Source: Rhodospira trueperi
GTDB taxonomy: Bacteria; Pseudomonadota; Alphaproteobacteria; Rhodospirillales; Rhodospirillaceae
Assembly (NCBI RefSeq): GCF_900101965.1
Contig: NZ_FNAP01000008.1
Coordinates: 124,001-188,000 of the forward strand
Reading direction: 5' to 3'
DNA length: 64,000 nucleotides
In this document: positions 1 to 9,981 of the stretch, in pieces
Layout: every line of letters starts with the position of its first letter
Position numbering within the stretch: position 1 is the first letter of the stretch
The notes under the pieces: generated by a model
Database searches by the model: none
Told to the model about the DNA's origin: nothing
Seen by the model: the letters and a program-made list of their open reading frames with translations, nothing else
Position numbers and translations under genes: made by a program

Positions 1-335
1 CGGTGTGCCGCACCGAGGTGGAGCACTACAAGGGGATCGATGCCCGCCAGGGGCTCGGCCTGGGCTGGCACGACGTCAGTCAGGGTGTCGGCCCGTTGGC
101 GGCGCACGGCATCGATCCGGATTCGGCGACGAAGCGGCTGTACGCGATCGATGAGGGCGGGCGCCTGCATGCCGGCGTGGACGCGTTTATCATGGTGTGG
201 CGACGCTTGCCGCGCTATCGCTGGCTGGCCCGCGTTGTCGCGGCGCCCGGCGTTCGGCAGATCGCCGGCGCGGTTTACGAGGGCCTTCTGGCGCCCGCGC
301 TGTACCGCTGGAACCGCTGGCGCCGCCGCCGCTGA
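1..335 (+). CDS. DCC-family (DUF393) thiol-disulfide oxidoreductase-like protein, 5' truncated by window edge
   Basis: The visible part is the C-terminal ~110 residues of a DUF393/DCC family protein. This family of small proteins is named for an N-terminal D-x-x-C-x-x-C motif. The frame is open to the left edge, and the first visible residues (V-C-R-T-E-V-E-H-Y) fit the second cysteine of that motif and the helix after it, so only about 10-15 residues are missing. The middle contains the usual G-L-G-W-H-D-V and a segment describing an inner helix (VWRRLPRYRWLARVV), and the end is very Arg/Trp-rich. The family is only loosely assigned to thiol-disulfide chemistry, and the substrate is unknown. 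The gene is followed by a 137-bp spacer carrying the metY promoter region. Confidence 0.72.
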   Translation, partial: VCRTEVEHYKGIDARQGLGLGWHDVSQGVGPLAAHGIDPDSATKRLYAIDEGGRLHAGVDAFIMVWRRLPRYRWLARVVAAPGVRQIAGAVYEGLLAPALYRWNRWRRRR

Positions 336-376
336 TGTGGCTGACGGCCTGATTTAACGGGGAAATCCAGTAGAAT

Positions 377-405
377 TTGACAATTCCCCGATTGTTCGCT
401 GGATT
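377..405 (+). promoter_or_regulatory. Candidate sigma-70-type promoter of metY-hemB
   Basis: A perfect TTGACA lies at 377-382, followed by a 17-bp spacer and a weak -10-like TGGATT at 400-405. The -35 is embedded in an inverted repeat (CGGGGAA at 358-364 and TTCCCCG at 384-390) and in a smaller GAATT-TGAC-AATTC dyad at 373-386. These could bind a repressor. The assignment rests on sequence match and on being 70-100 bp upstream of the metY start. Confidence 0.4.
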
Positions 406-472
406 AAGGGCGACTCGTTCCGGGGGCGCGTTGACCCCGGGTTCGTTCCGATGATCCGCAACGGAGGCAACC

Positions 473-2778
<2,306 letters not shown>

Positions 2779-2916
2779 GCCGGCGGGCGCAGCACCTGAG
2801 TCGACACCTCTGTTCATAATGGTTCGAATCTCTTAGGGTCTGGGAACTTTGGCGTCCCGTCTCGCGGAGGGCAGGGCGCCGGGTCTTCTCCGTTGGTGAC
2901 GCCGGACTGTCGTGTG

Positions 2917-3570
2917 ATGCGGATCGATATCGTTTTCGACACGGTGTGTCCGTGGTGCCTCGTCGGCAAGCTTCGCCTGGGACAGGCCTTGGCGATGCGG
3001 CCGGGCGTCGCGGTTGACCTGCGATACCATCCCTTCCTGCTCAATCCGGACATGCCGGAGGAGGGCAGCGACCGCTCCGTCTATCTGGAACGAAAGTTCG
3101 GTGGCCCGCACCGAGCGCGCCGCGTCCTGGAGGCGGTGGCGCTGGCTGGCCGCGAGGCAGGGGTGACCTTCAACTTCGACGCCATCCGGCGCATGCCCAG
3201 TTCTGTCGGAAGTCACCAGTTGCTCCAGGTGGCGTGGGCCGTGGGCGCGGTCGAGCCAACGCTGGACGCCGTGTTCCGTGCTTTCTTTCAGGAAGGACGG
3301 GACATCGGTGAGCGCGCGGAACTGGAGCGGATCGCCCGATCCGTCGGTCTTCCGGAGGCCGTCGTGGCGGAGGAGTTCGAGCGAGCCTCCGGCGCGGCCG
3401 AAGTGAAATCGGCCAACGCTCGGGCGCATGCCATGGGCATCAACGGTGTGCCCAGCTTCATCTTCAACGACAGCTACGCCATTGCCGGAGCCCAGGAACC
3501 GGATGTACTCCTGCGGCTGATTGACCTCGCGTTGGAAACCGAGGTGCGCGATCCGGTGACGGTCATGTGA
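2917..3570 (+). CDS. DsbA-family (FrnE-like) dithiol oxidoreductase
   Basis: This is a cytoplasmic thioredoxin-fold protein (217 aa) of the DsbA/FrnE family. The active-site C-P-W-C is at residues 11-14, right after the first beta strand. The family's cis-proline loop is present late in the protein (G-I-N-G-V-P-S-F-I-F-N), and a helical insertion lies between. There is no signal peptide, so it is unlike periplasmic DsbA and more like FrnE, which assists disulfide chemistry of cytosolic proteins; that role is an inference. The ATG at 2917 was preferred over an in-frame TTG at 2893 because it puts the CxxC at the usual distance from the start. Its 3' end overlaps folK (opposite strand) by 8 bp. 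Confidence 0.85.
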   Translation: MRIDIVFDTVCPWCLVGKLRLGQALAMRPGVAVDLRYHPFLLNPDMPEEGSDRSVYLERKFGGPHRARRVLEAVALAGREAGVTFNFDAIRRMPSSVGSHQLLQVAWAVGAVEPTLDAVFRAFFQEGRDIGERAELERIARSVGLPEAVVAEEFERASGAAEVKSANARAHAMGINGVPSFIFNDSYAIAGAQEPDVLLRLIDLALETEVRDPVTVM

Positions 3571-4084
3571 GGGAACTGCCGGCCGCCGGCGTCTCTTCGA
3601 TCCGCTCCATCTCGCCATGTTGTCCCAGGCCGGCGATCAGGGCGGCGACGCTTCGTCCGCTGACCGGATGCCGCCAGTCGGGTACCACATCGGCAAGCGG
3701 AAGAAGCACGAACGCGCGATCCGTCATGCGCGGGTGCGGGAGGATCGGCGCATCGTCGCGGACCAAGCCATTCATGTCGAGCAGGTCAAGATCCAGCGTC
3801 CGGGCGGCGTTGGGGGTGCCGTCGCGTTTGCGGCCAAAGTCGGTCTCCAGGGCATGCAGACGGCACAGCAGGTCGGCGGGGTCGGCGGTGTCGCATGTCG
3901 CCCGCGCCACGCCATTGACGAACCAGGGCTGATTCGACGGCGGCACCGGCGCGCTGCGATACCAAGGCGAACGCGCCAGCAGGCGCAGGCCGACCTCCGG
4001 AAACGCCGCCAGGGCGCGCTCCAGCGTCTCGCGGGGGCCGCCGGCCGGTCCCGGCAGATTGGAGCCCAGGGCAATCAGGATCAT
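3563..4084 (-). CDS. folK: 2-amino-4-hydroxy-6-hydroxymethyldihydropteridine pyrophosphokinase
   Basis: FolK (173 aa) transfers pyrophosphate from ATP to 6-hydroxymethyl-7,8-dihydropterin, just before dihydropteroate synthase in folate synthesis. The family pattern is clear: I-A-L-G-S-N-L at the N terminus, S-x-W-Y-R-S-A-P-V, N-Q-P-W-F-V-N-G-V, G-R-K-R-D-G-T-P-N-A-A-R-T-L-D-L-D-L-L (the HPPK signature with the Asp pair that binds Mg-ATP) and L-P-H-P-R-M-T-D-R-A-F-V-L. The start at 4084 was chosen because it places I-A-L-G-S-N right after the initiator Met. An upstream in-frame Met would add nine unrelated residues. It is not next to folP or folB here and is divergent from the NYN gene. Confidence 0.93.
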   Translation of the reverse strand: MILIALGSNLPGPAGGPRETLERALAAFPEVGLRLLARSPWYRSAPVPPSNQPWFVNGVARATCDTADPADLLCRLHALETDFGRKRDGTPNAARTLDLDLLDMNGLVRDDAPILPHPRMTDRAFVLLPLADVVPDWRHPVSGRSVAALIAGLGQHGEMERIEETPAAGSSLT

Positions 4085-4210
4085 GGACGTGTGAACCAAC
4101 CGCAGAACCACCTTTCACTCTTGCGCAACGCCGGCGAACTCCCTAATTTTGTTCCGGTATAGCCAGCATGTCCGCTGGTCCGGCGCATTACCGCGCGATA
4201 TTTCTCGAAC

Positions 4211-4222
4211 ATTGTCGACAAT
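4211..4222. promoter_or_regulatory. Perfect 12-bp palindrome in folK/NYN divergent spacer
   Basis: ATTGTCGACAAT is a perfect dyad in the 176-bp spacer between folK and the NYN gene. ATTGTCGC follows 5 bp later as an extra half-site. The spacer is more AT-rich than the surrounding coding DNA, as expected of a promoter. The palindrome is an operator candidate, but no regulator family is recognised. Confidence 0.35.
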
Positions 4223-4260
4223 TTTATTGTCGCAAAGTCGTGCATTAGGGATCTTTCTGT

Positions 4261-4923
4261 ATGATTTTCTATCCTCAGGAACGGATTGGCCTGTTCATCG
4301 ACGGCTCCAATCTGTACGCCGCCGCCCGCTCCCTTGGGTTCGACATCGACTACAAACGCCTGCTTGATCTGTTTGCGGCCAAAGGTCGCCTGATCCGAGC
4401 CTTCTACTACACGGCGCTGGTCGAGGACCAGGAGTATTCGCCCATCCGGCCTCTGGTCGACTGGCTGGATTATAACGGATACACCATGGTCACCAAGCCG
4501 ACCAAGGAATTCACGGATGCCATGGGCCGGCGCAAGATCAAGGGCAATATGGACATCGAACTGGCCATCGATGTCATGGAAATGGCCCCGCATCTGGACC
4601 ATATCGTTCTCTTCTCGGGCGACGGGGACTTCCGTCGTCTGGTGGAGGCGGTGCAGCGAAAGGGCCTGCGTGTGACCGTGGTCAGCACGGTGCGCTCGCA
4701 GCCGCCCATGGTTGCCGACGAACTGCGCCGGCAGGCCGACAATTTCCAGGAACTGCAGGACCTGGAGCCCAGCATCTGCCGCAGCCAGGTGCAGCGAGAG
4801 CCGCGCGAACCCCGTGAACCGCGCGAGCCGCGCGCCGAAACGCGGGAACCCCGCGAGCGCGCCGAATCTCGCGAGCCATCGCCGATCCTCAGCAGCCAGG
4901 ATGTGGACACGACGCCTCGGTGA
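4261..4923 (+). CDS. NYN-domain (LabA/DUF88-like) putative RNase with Pro-Arg-Glu repeat tail
   Basis: The first ~165 residues form a NYN domain (PIN-like nuclease fold) of the LabA/DUF88 type. F-I-D-G-S-N-L-Y at residues 12-19 supplies the first acidic metal ligand. G-N-M-D-I-E-L-A-I-D-V and L-F-S-G-D-G-D-F supply the others, so the putative active site is complete. The last ~45 residues are low complexity: repeated E-P-R units (residues ~180-207) followed by a Ser/Pro tail, likely disordered and possibly an RNA- or protein-binding arm. Family members are annotated as predicted RNases, but this gene's substrate is unknown. Its TGA overlaps the GTG start of the uracil-DNA glycosylase gene, suggesting one operon. 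Confidence 0.85.
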   Translation: MIFYPQERIGLFIDGSNLYAAARSLGFDIDYKRLLDLFAAKGRLIRAFYYTALVEDQEYSPIRPLVDWLDYNGYTMVTKPTKEFTDAMGRRKIKGNMDIELAIDVMEMAPHLDHIVLFSGDGDFRRLVEAVQRKGLRVTVVSTVRSQPPMVADELRRQADNFQELQDLEPSICRSQVQREPREPREPREPRAETREPRERAESREPSPILSSQDVDTTPR

Positions 4924-5570
4924 GGGGTGAAGCTGTGGAGCAGGGGAGGGTGCCCGCAGCGGACTGCACGCTGTGTCCGCGTCTGGCGGCCTTTCGTGCC
5001 GGAAACGCGGCGGCGCATCCCGACTGGTTCAACGCCCCGGTGCCCTCGTTCGGGCCGGCGGACGCGGGACTGCTGGTGGTCGGTCTGGCGCCGGGGGTGC
5101 GCGGCGCCAACCGGACCGGACGGCCGTTCACTGGGGACTTCGCGGGTGACCTTCTGTATGCGACGTTGCTGGAGCACGGTCTGGCCGACGGGGTCTACGC
5201 GGCCTGCGCCGACGATGGGCTGACGTTGTCAGGCTGCCGCATCACCAACGCGGTGCGCTGTGTCCCGCCGGAGAACAAGCCGACGACCGATGAAATCAAC
5301 ACCTGCCGGACGTTCCTGAAAGACGAAATCGCCAGCTTGCCGCATCTGCGGGTGATTCTGGCGCTGGGCAAGATCGCTCACGATGCCGTGGTGCGGGCCT
5401 TGGGCCTGCGGCTGAGCGCCCACCCGTTCGCCCACGGCCGGGACCATGCGCTGCCGGACGGGCGGCACCTAATCGACAGCTACCACTGCTCCCGCTACAA
5501 CCAGAACACGCGACGCCTGACGCCGGAGATGTTCCGGCAGGCAGTTCGCCGAGTGCTCGCCTATCTGTAG
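4920..5570 (+). CDS. Type-5 (UdgB-like) uracil-DNA glycosylase, Fe-S containing
   Basis: This 216-aa protein belongs to the uracil-DNA glycosylase superfamily, and its G-L-A-P-G-x-x-G-A-N-R-T-G-R-P-F-T-G-D signature is characteristic of family 5 (UdgB). It would remove uracil, and possibly hypoxanthine or other deaminated bases, from DNA. The motif G-L-A-P-G lacks the catalytic Asp/Asn of families 1 and 4, as is normal for family 5. Cysteines in C-T-L-C-P-R near the N terminus and further Cys in R-C-V-P-P-E-N-K-P and N-T-C-R-T fit the 4Fe-4S cluster of families 4/5. The second conserved motif is I-D-S-Y-H-C-S-R-Y-N near residue 185. It starts with GTG overlapping the upstream stop, and its 3' end overlaps the convergent beta-lactamase-like gene by 10 bp. 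Confidence 0.88.
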   Translation: MRGEAVEQGRVPAADCTLCPRLAAFRAGNAAAHPDWFNAPVPSFGPADAGLLVVGLAPGVRGANRTGRPFTGDFAGDLLYATLLEHGLADGVYAACADDGLTLSGCRITNAVRCVPPENKPTTDEINTCRTFLKDEIASLPHLRVILALGKIAHDAVVRALGLRLSAHPFAHGRDHALPDGRHLIDSYHCSRYNQNTRRLTPEMFRQAVRRVLAYL

Positions 5571-6751
5571 GTAGAGAAAAGACCGCTGAACAGGGAAGCC
5601 CCTCGCGCGACTGGGATCGCGGCCCGGCTGTTGACGGTCACGCTCAGGCACACCGGTGTTCCATCGGCGCGGACGCCCGCTGCCGTGAAGTTCAAGACAC
5701 CGAACTCGGATCCACCCTTGTAGCCGACCCAGGCCCAATGCTCCGCCGTGACCGGCGCGGCGGGGGTCGCGGCCAGGATGGGGCTTCCTTTCAGGGCTTC
5801 CATCAGGTCGCACAGTTCGCGTGTCGACGCGAACCATTCGACGGTCCATGTTGGTCCGGCGACCAGCTTGTCGACAGATGGAATAGGATGGCTGCGGGCC
5901 GCTTTCACGATCTCGCGCCGCTCGTCCTCCGCGGCCGTTGCGTAGCGGCGGCGCAGATCGGCGGCCATGTCGGTCTTCAGCCTGAACGCTTCGCCCGTTG
6001 TCAGGAACGGCCTGTTGTGCGCACTGAGGTTCTCCACCCGGTTGCGCCCGAGAACACGGATGAGCGCGTCGGTGGCTGTGTTATCGCTCTGTTGGATCAT
6101 CAGCGCGGCGAGCGTTTCCAGCGTCACCGGGGTTCCCACCGGAACGGTTTGCAGCACGCCGGTCGGCAGCGAAAGGTCGTCCGCTGCCAGCCGAACGACA
6201 TCGTCCCGGCGAATGTCGCCGCGAGAGACCGCCTGCTCGTAGGCCGTCAGGACAAAGAGCTTGAAGGCCGATCCCACGGCAAGCCGCTCGTCGGCGGAGC
6301 GGGTCACGCGCTCTCGGCCATCGACCCGCGCGAAGACCGAAACGGTGTCGCCCAGCCCGGAGAGCGAGTCGATGATCTCGCTCGTGTTCGACGCCGTTGC
6401 GGCGGGCCGCCCGAAGTACAGGACCCCGATTTGTCCCCGCGCGTTGAGTTTGATCCGGACCGGAATCGTGGCGTGTTCGAGGCCAATCACGCCGGCTCCC
6501 CTATTGACCTCAACCGAAACGACCGGTCCGAAGTCTCGGGTCAATTGCGCAACGATCTCTGAGAGCTGGAAGAGGGGAAGCTGTGCGCGGAATGTTGGCG
6601 TGAACCAGGTCTCCCGGATGGGATCGTCCCGGAACAGCCGCTCGATGGCCGCTGTTTCGGACAGGTGCCCGCCGATCCCAGGGGCCGGGCTCATGAGCAG
6701 AACAAAGGCAAGGAAAGCGCCGGCCACCCGCGACTGGTTTCGGCTTGCCAT
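5561..6751 (-). CDS. Secreted class A beta-lactamase-like serine hydrolase with extra N-terminal domain
   Basis: The protein (396 aa) starts with a hydrophobic signal segment (residues ~8-24). Residues ~30-115 form a small domain, then comes a penicillin-binding/beta-lactamase fold. The three active-site elements are visible: S161-A-F-K164 (SxxK), S222-D-N224 (SDN loop) and K345-G-G-S (replacing the usual KTG/KSG). The two-domain layout resembles ORF12 of the clavulanate cluster (steroid-isomerase-like domain plus beta-lactamase-like domain). Such proteins often have esterase rather than strong beta-lactamase activity, so resistance should not be assumed. No Glu166-type omega-loop motif is obvious. 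The start at 6751 gives the signal peptide its normal position; longer in-frame starts would put 53 charged residues before it. It lies 139 bp beyond the nifA stop on the same strand. Confidence 0.8.
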   Translation of the reverse strand: MASRNQSRVAGAFLAFVLLMSPAPGIGGHLSETAAIERLFRDDPIRETWFTPTFRAQLPLFQLSEIVAQLTRDFGPVVSVEVNRGAGVIGLEHATIPVRIKLNARGQIGVLYFGRPAATASNTSEIIDSLSGLGDTVSVFARVDGRERVTRSADERLAVGSAFKLFVLTAYEQAVSRGDIRRDDVVRLAADDLSLPTGVLQTVPVGTPVTLETLAALMIQQSDNTATDALIRVLGRNRVENLSAHNRPFLTTGEAFRLKTDMAADLRRRYATAAEDERREIVKAARSHPIPSVDKLVAGPTWTVEWFASTRELCDLMEALKGSPILAATPAAPVTAEHWAWVGYKGGSEFGVLNFTAAGVRADGTPVCLSVTVNSRAAIPVARGASLFSGLFSTYR

Positions 6752-6890
6752 GTGAACGTGGTCTCCACCCTGCACAAGTCTTTTCGGGTGCTGGCAGGGC
6801 TGGGTCCCGTGCTGACGCTTGTCAAGGAACCCCTCCAGATTGTGCTTCAGCCCGACGCCCCAGGGACGCAGCCAGTGGGGCTGGCGCGCC

Positions 6891-8792
6891 CTACAACCGC
6901 TTGATCGCAATGCCGTGCCGGCGCAGGGCGTAACCCACTTGGCGTGGTGTCAGGCCGAGCAGGCGGGCGGCCTTGGCCTGCACCCAGCCGGTCTTTTCCA
7001 TGGCTGCGACCAGCCGTTCGCGATCGGGCAGGCGGCCGGAGGACCCGCCGCCGTCGTCGGCGTTCGGCGCGGTGTCATGGGGCGCCATATCGCGCGGGCG
7101 CTCTGCCGGTGTCGGGATCGGCGGGGCAGGGCGCGCCGGTCCCTGGCTTGCGGGTCCCGGGCTCGCGGGGCCCTGGACGGCCGTGGTCCCGGTGGTGCAC
7201 GAGGCACATCCGGGTCCGGTGCCGCCCGACGTGCCGGACGGGCAGGGGGCACCCGGAGTCGGCGATGCCAACCCGCCGACGGCTTGCGTGGGACCCTGTA
7301 CCTCGCGCCACAAGGCCGAGGACAGGCACCCTGCCTCGCGGCAGGCGAAGTCCTGGGCGCCGATGACATCGCCGCGCACCATGGTGGCGACCCGGGTGAT
7401 GCAGTTCTCCAACTCGCGGACATTGCCGGGGAAGGCGCAGCCGCGCAGCAGGTCCAGGGCCTCCGGGGCCAGCCCCAAGTTGTCGCCATTCTCCTGGTTG
7501 AAGCGGTCGAGGAAGTGCCGGGCCAGGGGCTCAACGTCCTCCGGCCGGTCGCGCAAAGGCGGCAACACCAGGGTCACGACGTTGATGCGGTAGTACAGGT
7601 CGGCGCGGAACTCGCCCCGAGCCACGGCTTCTTCGAGGTGGCGGTTGGTGGCGGCGATCAGGCGCACGTCCACCTTGCGGGTCTTCGACGAGCCCAGGCG
7701 CTCGAACTGGCCTTCCTGGAGCACGCGCAGCAGCTTGGCCTGGAAGGCGGCGGAGATCTCGCCGATCTCGTCCAGGAACAGGGTGCCGCCGTCGGCCATT
7801 TCGAATCGGCCCTTGCGCTCGCTGTTGGCGCCGGTGAAGGCGCCCTTGTCGTGGCCGAACAGTTCCGACTCCAGCAGCGTATCGGGCAAAGCGGCGCAGT
7901 TGACGCAAACGAAAGGCTTGTCAGACCGAGGACTAACCTGATGGATGGCGCGGGCGACCATCTCCTTGCCGGTGCCGCTCTCGCCACGCACCATCACCGA
8001 TGCGCGCGTCCGCGCCACATGGCGAACCTGATCGAGCACGGCCCGCATGGCTGGGCCGCGCCCCACGATTTCCTTGAAGCGTGGCGTGCGGCCATTGCTG
8101 CTCCCCGTGGCCGTGCCGCCGCCGCTGCGAGCCTCATGACGGGCCAGCTTTTCCAGGCGCGCGGCGTCGGCCATCAGGGTGCGCCGGTCGGCAGCCACAA
8201 GCCGATGCAGCTGCACCGTCTGGCCGATCAGGTTGCCGACCATGCTGAGGAATCGCAGGTCCTCGTCAAAGGAACGGGGCGGCGGGCCGTCCCATTCGCG
8301 TTCCACGGACAGCGTGCCCAGCGCGCTGTCCCCCGCCCGAATCGGAACGCACAGAAAGGAGACGCGGTCGGTTTCCAGGCTGCCGGAGTGGTCGGCATAG
8401 GAGGAAAAGCGGTCGTCATCGCTTAGGCGGCCTACGAGGAGCGGCAGATTGGAGCGGTACACCTGATCGGCGGCCTCCAGGGGATAGGCGCCCCGGCCCT
8501 TACGGGCGGTTTCCAGGGATTGGCCGACGATGGCGACGAGGCCGAGAGGCGCGTCTTCGCCGGGGCTCTCTGTCGCCGGCTCCGTGGCAAGGGCGATGGT
8601 GCCGCGTCGCATGTCCAGGTACGACGACAGGACGTTCAATACATCGCGCAGGGTCTGGTCGAGTTGCAGCGTGGCCGACAGGATTTTGCTGATTTCGTAC
8701 AGCGTCAGCAGCGGCAGGCTGCCGGACACCACTGTCGTTTCGGTGGGGGCCGAGGGGGCGGGCGATGTGAACGGAGGGGCTTTGGCATCCAT
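6891..8792 (-). CDS. nifA: Nif-specific sigma-54 transcriptional activator NifA
   Basis: NifA (633 aa) activates nif promoters with sigma-54. Domains in order are an N-terminal GAF domain (~residues 30-195), a AAA+ domain (~240-475; Walker A G-E-S-G-T-G-K-E at 270-277, the sigma-54-contacting G-A-F-T-G-A near 317-322, Walker B T-L-F-L-D-E near 337-342), a long Pro/Gly/Ala-rich linker (~490-585) and a C-terminal Fis-type HTH (~590-633, ending L-R-R-H-G-I-A-I-K-R-L). Four cysteines at 452, 464, 484 and 489 form the exact C-X11-C-X19-C-X4-C signature of oxygen-sensitive alphaproteobacterial NifA. No NifL is present nearby. The linker adds three more cysteines (517, 529, 532). No clear -24/-12 element was found upstream, so nifA control cannot be read from the sequence. 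Confidence 0.96.
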   Translation of the reverse strand: MDAKAPPFTSPAPSAPTETTVVSGSLPLLTLYEISKILSATLQLDQTLRDVLNVLSSYLDMRRGTIALATEPATESPGEDAPLGLVAIVGQSLETARKGRGAYPLEAADQVYRSNLPLLVGRLSDDDRFSSYADHSGSLETDRVSFLCVPIRAGDSALGTLSVEREWDGPPPRSFDEDLRFLSMVGNLIGQTVQLHRLVAADRRTLMADAARLEKLARHEARSGGGTATGSSNGRTPRFKEIVGRGPAMRAVLDQVRHVARTRASVMVRGESGTGKEMVARAIHQVSPRSDKPFVCVNCAALPDTLLESELFGHDKGAFTGANSERKGRFEMADGGTLFLDEIGEISAAFQAKLLRVLQEGQFERLGSSKTRKVDVRLIAATNRHLEEAVARGEFRADLYYRINVVTLVLPPLRDRPEDVEPLARHFLDRFNQENGDNLGLAPEALDLLRGCAFPGNVRELENCITRVATMVRGDVIGAQDFACREAGCLSSALWREVQGPTQAVGGLASPTPGAPCPSGTSGGTGPGCASCTTGTTAVQGPASPGPASQGPARPAPPIPTPAERPRDMAPHDTAPNADDGGGSSGRLPDRERLVAAMEKTGWVQAKAARLLGLTPRQVGYALRRHGIAIKRL

Positions 8793-9334
8793 CAGCGATG
8801 CTCCGGGACAGGTCGATTGTGCACTGCACCATGGTGCGACGATTCTGCCTTAATATCAATCACTGTTGAGGGCGCTTGGCAATCTTGCCTAAGCCATAGG
8901 CAGAATCCGGCTTTTCAGACGAGAGCGCGCGTGCTCGGACCCTGCCGCCAAAAAAAGGAACGGGTGCGAGCTGCCGACACCGAGCCTAAGGACAGCCGCC
9001 AGTCTGACAAGAATAGCCGCTGATTGGGTCGCCCACCAGTCCCACCAGTCCAGCCGGGAACAGCCTCCGGCCACGTCTGGTGTCGGGTGCGCTCGACGGC
9101 CGCGACGCGTTCGCATCGCATGGCGGAGACCACGGCCCAAGTCCGGGGCGTCGCGGCTCGGTCGGGGCCCCGAAGATACGGCAGAGTCGGAAGAATGGCC
9201 CGGGGGCCAATCCCAATGGATGTCCAGACCCCTGGCCCGAAGCACGAGCGCACTCTCCGAAACGCGCCTTGGAGCCGCCTGTTTCCGTATCGCCGCCGTT
9301 CCGGAGTCGCCGCCCAGGGGCGCGGGAACGCGAA
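8793..9334. other. 542-bp spacer between nifA and fixX, no convincing gene
   Basis: No frame here has both a ribosome-binding site and family-like composition. The stretch next to nifA (8840-8900) is relatively AT-rich and should carry the nifA promoter. It includes a small dyad GCCTA-AGCCA-TAGGC at 8887-8901. A -24/-12 motif with correct GG-N10-GC spacing was not found for nifA. Confidence 0.5.
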
Positions 9335-9357
9335 CGGGGGCGCCCATGGCGCCCCCG
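9335..9357 (-). terminator. Strong hairpin downstream of fixX
   Basis: CGGGGGCGCC, loop CAT, GGCGCCCCCG makes a perfect 10-bp GC stem 29 bp past the fixX stop. The run after the stem on the minus strand is TTCGCG rather than a long T tract, so termination efficiency is uncertain. Its position still fits the end of the nifHDK-fixX transcription unit. Confidence 0.6.
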
Positions 9358-9385
9358 CTGGAGTGAACCGACAGAGCGGCCCTGT

Positions 9386-9682
9386 TTACCCGAACTTGAA
9401 CTGGATGCCGTAGCCGCCGCGCGGATAGTTCCAGTCCAGTTCGCCGCTCTCGGCGGTCAGGACACGGCAGGTGCCGCATTCCATGCAGCCGTCCGGCATC
9501 ACCTCGACCTTGCCGTCCTCCGACATCTGGTAGCAGCCGGCCGGGCAGACCTTGACCAGGGTCTTGAGAACCTCCGACGGGACTGTGTGCGGTGCAATGC
9601 AGACGTGCGGGTTGCCTTCGTCCACTTTGTAACGGTTCTGGAAGAGCTTGTCCTCGACCTTCACCGACGGGCTTTCCAACAT
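9386..9682 (-). CDS. fixX: Ferredoxin-like protein FixX
   Basis: FixX (98 aa) is the ferredoxin-like subunit of the FixABCX electron-bifurcating complex, which feeds low-potential electrons towards nitrogenase. The sequence has the family features: [14 protein letters not shown] near the start, V-C-P-A-G-C-Y (C46, C50), [10 protein letters not shown] (C66, C69, C72) supplying 4Fe-4S ligands, and the ending [15 protein letters not shown]. The ATG at 9682 has a strong AAGGAGG Shine-Dalgarno upstream. It lies 299 bp downstream of nifK on the same strand. FixA, FixB and FixC are not in this window, which is unusual because fixX normally ends a fixABCX operon. Confidence 0.95.
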   Translation of the reverse strand: MLESPSVKVEDKLFQNRYKVDEGNPHVCIAPHTVPSEVLKTLVKVCPAGCYQMSEDGKVEVMPDGCMECGTCRVLTAESGELDWNYPRGGYGIQFKFG

Positions 9683-9864
9683 CACGCACCTCCTTGTGAA
9701 TGGGCCGAGGGTCGGCCGATTTGAACCATCGTTGAGACCCAATCTGTCACATTCCCCTCGAGGGGGGACCCTTTGTGTCTCCGTATCCCGGTACCTTGTA
9801 ATAAACAGTCGCGCCCATGGGAAGCCCTGTTCGCTCCGGTTTGAGTTCGGAACTGGACTGGGAA

Positions 9865-9878
9865 GCAACGGCGCGGCC
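9865..9878 (-). promoter_or_regulatory. Candidate sigma-54 (-24/-12) promoter for fixX
   Basis: On the minus strand the sequence reads GGCCGCGCCGTTGC, with GG and GC separated by the required 10 bp and a good TTGC -12 element. The -24 side matches only GGC of GGCACG. It would start transcription about 170 bp upstream of fixX. No TGT-N10-ACA site was found upstream of it, so it is only a candidate. Confidence 0.25.
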
Positions 9879-9945
9879 GGGGATGATGCTTCTGTGTACG
9901 CCAAATGCGGATTGAACTCAATTATTTTCTTTCGCGGGTGCGGTA

Positions 9946-9970
9946 CGCGGGCGGTGATGAACCGCCCGCG
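9946..9970 (-). terminator. Perfect hairpin immediately after nifK
   Basis: CGCGGGCGGT, loop of five bases, ACCGCCCGCG forms a 10-bp stem only 11 bp beyond the nifK stop. No T tract follows directly on the minus strand. It could terminate partially, or act as a 3' stabiliser of the nifHDK message and set fixX at a lower level. Confidence 0.5.
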
Positions 9971-9981
9971 TGCGCGCCCTC

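Noticed and set aside
358-472. Possible SAM-II riboswitch upstream of metY, since alphaproteobacterial metY genes often have one.
   Set aside because: The conserved SAM-II core and pseudoknot pattern is not present; only a simple GGGGAA/TTCCCC dyad and a -35-like element are seen.
2818-2832. A GGTTCGAATC sequence that resembles a tRNA T-arm.
   Set aside because: No acceptor stem, D-arm or anticodon arm can be folded around it.
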